A program made the position numbers and the translations under genes. 9,246 nt of DNA, taken from the NCBI GenBank assembly GCA_945878495.1, contig CAMCTP010000035.1, positions 1-9,246 of the forward strand, in the 5' to 3' direction. Position 1 is the stretch's first letter. Every line of letters starts with the position of its first letter. The DNA is from Rickettsia typhi (GTDB lineage Bacteria; Pseudomonadota; Alphaproteobacteria; Rickettsiales; Deianiraeaceae). The notes beneath the pieces were generated by a model, which did not search any database, had not been told where the DNA came from, and worked only from the letters and a program-made list of their open reading frames with translations. Shown here piece after piece: positions 6,581 to 9,246 of the stretch.

Positions 6581-8382
6581 ACATCAACAAAATCCGATAC
6601 AATAATAGACATTCCGTATTCGTTAAAATCTATATTTCCGATAACGTGAACCATTTTTCCGGTTTTGTTTTTAATAAAGTCTGCAATAAAAGTCACCTCA
6701 CAATTGAATATAATTGCATTTTTCCAAATATAATTACCGTTAATTTTTTCAAATGATCTTAATGATAATTTATAATGTTTTTCTTTTAGAACTGTGTATT
6801 TTGCAATCACAACATCCTTGATTAAAAAATTTGGCTTTGGATTTTCGATTCCAAATGGCTCAAGTTTTTTTATATCAATCATTTGATCGTTTAGCTCTTG
6901 AATAAAAACCGATGAGTGAATATCTATTTTTGCATTACTCTGACTGTCTTCGCTTTGTTGTTTTAAAAAATCTTCAAAAAAACTATACAGACTCTCAAAG
7001 TCATCAAATTTTGCGGAAAATCCAGCTGCAGCAAAATGCCCTCCACCTTTTAAAATTATTCCACGATCAAGCGCGCCTAAAACTGCCGAACCTATATCAA
7101 CTCCATCAGCACCTCTGCATGATGCTTTAATGATTTTTACACCCGATCCATCGGTTTTAATTGCACCAATAATTGCCGTTTTATTGAAGGACTCTTTAAT
7201 TTTTGATGCAACTATTCCAACAACTCCTTCATTATAATCTTCCGAAACTATAAACAAAATACTTTTGGATTCACCGATTAATATTTTTGCTTTTTCCGAA
7301 GCATTCTCAACGATATCGCTCTGAATATCTTTTCTTTCGACGTTTAAATCAAAAAGCTTTTTTGCCAAAATATCAGCCTCGCTTTGATTTTTAGCGGTAA
7401 GTAAATCAACCCCAATCATACCGCTATCAAGCCTTCCTCCAGCATTTATCATTGGACCAATGATGAAACCAATTTCATATGTCGATTTAATTGAATCTAT
7501 ACCAGCAGCTAACATTAATGCCTTTATTCCAATAAACGCATTTTTTATCCTAATATCTAATTTATCAAAATTTTTCAGATTTTCCCGCAAAATTTCCAAT
7601 CCGGTTCTATAAAAAGCTCTATTCAAACCCTTCATTTTCATCATATCACAAACGCTTCCAATCATAGCAAAGTGTGTTAAATTTATCAAACTCGGAATAT
7701 TTACAACCAAATCCGGCTTATTTATTTTTAGCTTTTTAACAATATCACAACAAAGCAAAAATGTAACACCAGCGGCACAAAGATGTTTTAATTCACTATT
7801 ATCACCAATTTGATTCGGGTTAACTATCGCAGCAGCTTTCGGTTTTTCTTCCTTTGAAATGTGGTGATCAATTACAACAACTTTTATCCCAAGGTTCAAA
7901 GCAAAATCAATTGGCTCAAATGCCGTTGTTCCACAATCAAGTGTTATTATCAATTCAACACCAAGATTTTTCATTTTCTCAAACAACTTAATACTAGGAC
8001 CGTATCCATCGATAAATCTGTCAGGAATTATTATAATTGGCTCAATGTTTAACCAATTCAAAAAAGTTTTTAATATTGCTCCGGACGTAACCCCATCAAC
8101 GTCGTAATCTGACAATATACCTATTTTTTTTCTATTATTTATCGCATTAATAATCTCATTCGAAGCATCACCCAACATGATTAAATTTGTATTATCCGGG
8201 ATTAAATTTTTTAGCCTTGGATTTAAAAAATCATCAATATTATCATTATCGATATTTGAATTTGTTGATAAAATAGATGATACCGGTTGCGATATACCAT
8301 ATTCATTTTTTGCAATATTTTTTATCAACTGATCGCAGTTTAAAATATTGACAATTTTATCGTTTATAGTTTTCATTACCAT
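6577..8382 (-). CDS. recJ: Single-stranded-DNA-specific exonuclease RecJ
   Basis: RecJ degrades single-stranded DNA 5' to 3' in RecFOR recombination repair and mismatch repair, using two metal ions. The 601 residues are normal for alphaproteobacterial RecJ. DHH-domain motifs appear in order: SDYDVDGVTS (91-100), LDCGT (148-152), IDHHIS (171-176), and GSVCDMM (242-248) with its conserved Asp. GPMINAGGRLDSG lies at 309-321, and the DHHA1 domain has NEGVVGIVASK (384-394), SCRGADG (421-427) and GGGHFAAAG (446-454). A C-terminal OB-like region follows. The usual GPRINA motif has Met in place of Arg (residue 311). The ATG at 8380-8382 is three bases after the M48 stop; a second ATG two codons in (8374-8376) is equally possible. 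There is no Shine-Dalgarno site, so translation probably relies on coupling to the upstream gene. The TGA stop overlaps the next gene's TTG. Confidence 0.96.
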   Translation of the reverse strand: MVMKTINDKIVNILNCDQLIKNIAKNEYGISQPVSSILSTNSNIDNDNIDDFLNPRLKNLIPDNTNLIMLGDASNEIINAINNRKKIGILSDYDVDGVTSGAILKTFLNWLNIEPIIIIPDRFIDGYGPSIKLFEKMKNLGVELIITLDCGTTAFEPIDFALNLGIKVVVIDHHISKEEKPKAAAIVNPNQIGDNSELKHLCAAGVTFLLCCDIVKKLKINKPDLVVNIPSLINLTHFAMIGSVCDMMKMKGLNRAFYRTGLEILRENLKNFDKLDIRIKNAFIGIKALMLAAGIDSIKSTYEIGFIIGPMINAGGRLDSGMIGVDLLTAKNQSEADILAKKLFDLNVERKDIQSDIVENASEKAKILIGESKSILFIVSEDYNEGVVGIVASKIKESFNKTAIIGAIKTDGSGVKIIKASCRGADGVDIGSAVLGALDRGIILKGGGHFAAAGFSAKFDDFESLYSFFEDFLKQQSEDSQSNAKIDIHSSVFIQELNDQMIDIKKLEPFGIENPKPNFLIKDVVIAKYTVLKEKHYKLSLRSFEKINGNYIWKNAIIFNCEVTFIADFIKNKTGKMVHVIGNIDFNEYGMSIIVSDFVDV

Positions 8383-8385
8383 ATT

Positions 8386-9246
8386 TTAGAATTTTATAGC
8401 TTTAATCGCATCGTAAAATTTTACCATTTTGGCAAATATATCACTCAGAAAAATAAATGAATCACGGCAAAATAATTCAAGACCCTGAATTATATCGGGC
8501 AGAATAGGGTACAGCTTTTCTATATTGCTTAAAAATCCAAGAGTTGCCGTAATAACGAACAACATTAAAACTGACCATATATTGGCAAATTCAGTTATCA
8601 TAGATGGCAGAATAATTGCATCAGATGCTTCAACATTTTGAATTTTTTTCATCCTAGATGGAGTTGATGGATGAGTTGAAAACATTGTCTGCCAAAAATA
8701 TCTAGACCCAGAATTAATTTTCTCAAGACCAAGATATATAAATTCACCACCAATTGCCTTTGCAGAATCAAGATCACTTCTGTATTCGACTTCTCTTGAT
8801 AAATATTTCGAAATAAATGCCGCAGATCCAAGTATTATTTTTTTTTCAAAAATAGAATAAATGCAAAAATTAACAAATTCATAAATTCTTAATATAAAAA
8901 ATTTCACAAATAAACCAATAAATGGAATTAACGATAATGCTGATATAGGGATGAACATTATAGACGAAAGGATTTTGCTTATAATTTTAAGTGCCAAATT
9001 TACTGAATAAACAAAAATTCCGGGTAAAAAATCAGAATTAACAATATGAGACATCTCATGTCCAATAATTCCTGCAACAGATTTAACCATGTCATCTCTA
9101 TCTTTTGCATTTGCGGAAATATGTAGCATGAGTCCAGTGGTTAAAATTATTTTCGAAACTCTAAAACCTCCTATTGCATAAGCATTTATATCATTATCGT
9201 GAATCAACAATAAATCTACTTTATTGGCTTTTTTGTTGAATTTTTC
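8386..9246 (-). CDS. M48 family membrane zinc metallopeptidase (HtpX-like), 5' end outside window
   Basis: HtpX-type M48 proteases degrade misfolded membrane proteins in the inner membrane. The frame is open to the right edge: at least 12 codons precede the TTG at 9208-9210, reading EKFNKKANKVDL, so the start lies outside the window. Counting from that TTG codon, I see NAYAIGG (9-15, the family's NAFATG-like strand), LTTGLM (23-28), the zinc motif HEMSH (51-55), a long hydrophobic stretch in two to three segments (about 61-130), SREVEYRSD with the third zinc ligand E142 and D146 (ExxxD), and FSTHPSTPSRMKKI (177-190). A further hydrophobic segment (about 210-228) and a tail to residue 274 extend beyond where HtpX usually ends. 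That tail and the missing N-terminus are why I do not assign htpX outright. A run of nine T (8838-8846) leaves the frame intact. recJ starts three bases downstream. Confidence 0.9.
   Translation of the reverse strand, partial: EKFNKKANKVDLLLIHDNDINAYAIGGFRVSKIILTTGLMLHISANAKDRDDMVKSVAGIIGHEMSHIVNSDFLPGIFVYSVNLALKIISKILSSIMFIPISALSLIPFIGLFVKFFILRIYEFVNFCIYSIFEKKIILGSAAFISKYLSREVEYRSDLDSAKAIGGEFIYLGLEKINSGSRYFWQTMFSTHPSTPSRMKKIQNVEASDAIILPSMITEFANIWSVLMLFVITATLGFLSNIEKLYPILPDIIQGLELFCRDSFIFLSDIFAKMVKFYDAIKAIKF

Overview
The window is strongly AT-rich, with long A and T runs inside coding sequence, almost no Shine-Dalgarno sites, and intergenic gaps of a few bases. It uses the standard code: nuoJ, recJ and the phage-type gene all stop at TGA, and tryptophan is TGG. 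An intact gene-transfer-agent (GTA) type tail protein points to Alphaproteobacteria. Together with the compact low-GC genome, this suggests a host-associated member of the Rickettsiales or a similar reduced lineage. The lineage is inferred from gene content and composition, not shown by a marker gene.

Layout. Positions 1-152 are non-coding and hold an imperfect inverted repeat just upstream of lpdA. Positions 153-2707 form a plus-strand cluster: lpdA (dihydrolipoyl dehydrogenase), nuoJ (a membrane subunit of respiratory complex I) 9 bases later, and an unrecognised 181-residue membrane protein overlapping nuoJ by ATGA. Positions 2710-9246 form a minus-strand cluster, read from right to left: an M48 (HtpX-like) membrane metallopeptidase that runs off the right edge, recJ (single-strand DNA exonuclease), an unrecognised 81-88 residue protein overlapping recJ by TTGA, and a 1187-residue homologue of the RcGTA tail-tip 'megatron' protein (orfg15, Rcc01698). 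The two clusters converge with only two bases between stop codons and no visible terminator. No tRNA, rRNA, CRISPR array or insertion sequence was seen, and no gene-free stretch exceeds 300 bases.

How the genes fit together. The plus-strand genes are energy metabolism: LpdA makes NADH as the E3 component of 2-oxoacid dehydrogenases, and NuoJ belongs to the complex that oxidises NADH. The minus-strand genes mix membrane protein quality control (M48), DNA repair (RecJ) and a GTA tail-tip protein with no other phage or GTA gene in view. The most notable point is that solitary GTA gene. It is full length, keeps its N-terminal, TIM-barrel and C-terminal signatures, and sits in a housekeeping gene string. 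Next to it is a small unknown gene whose ATG start would give MGCGLS, a sequence resembling a eukaryotic N-myristoylation signal.
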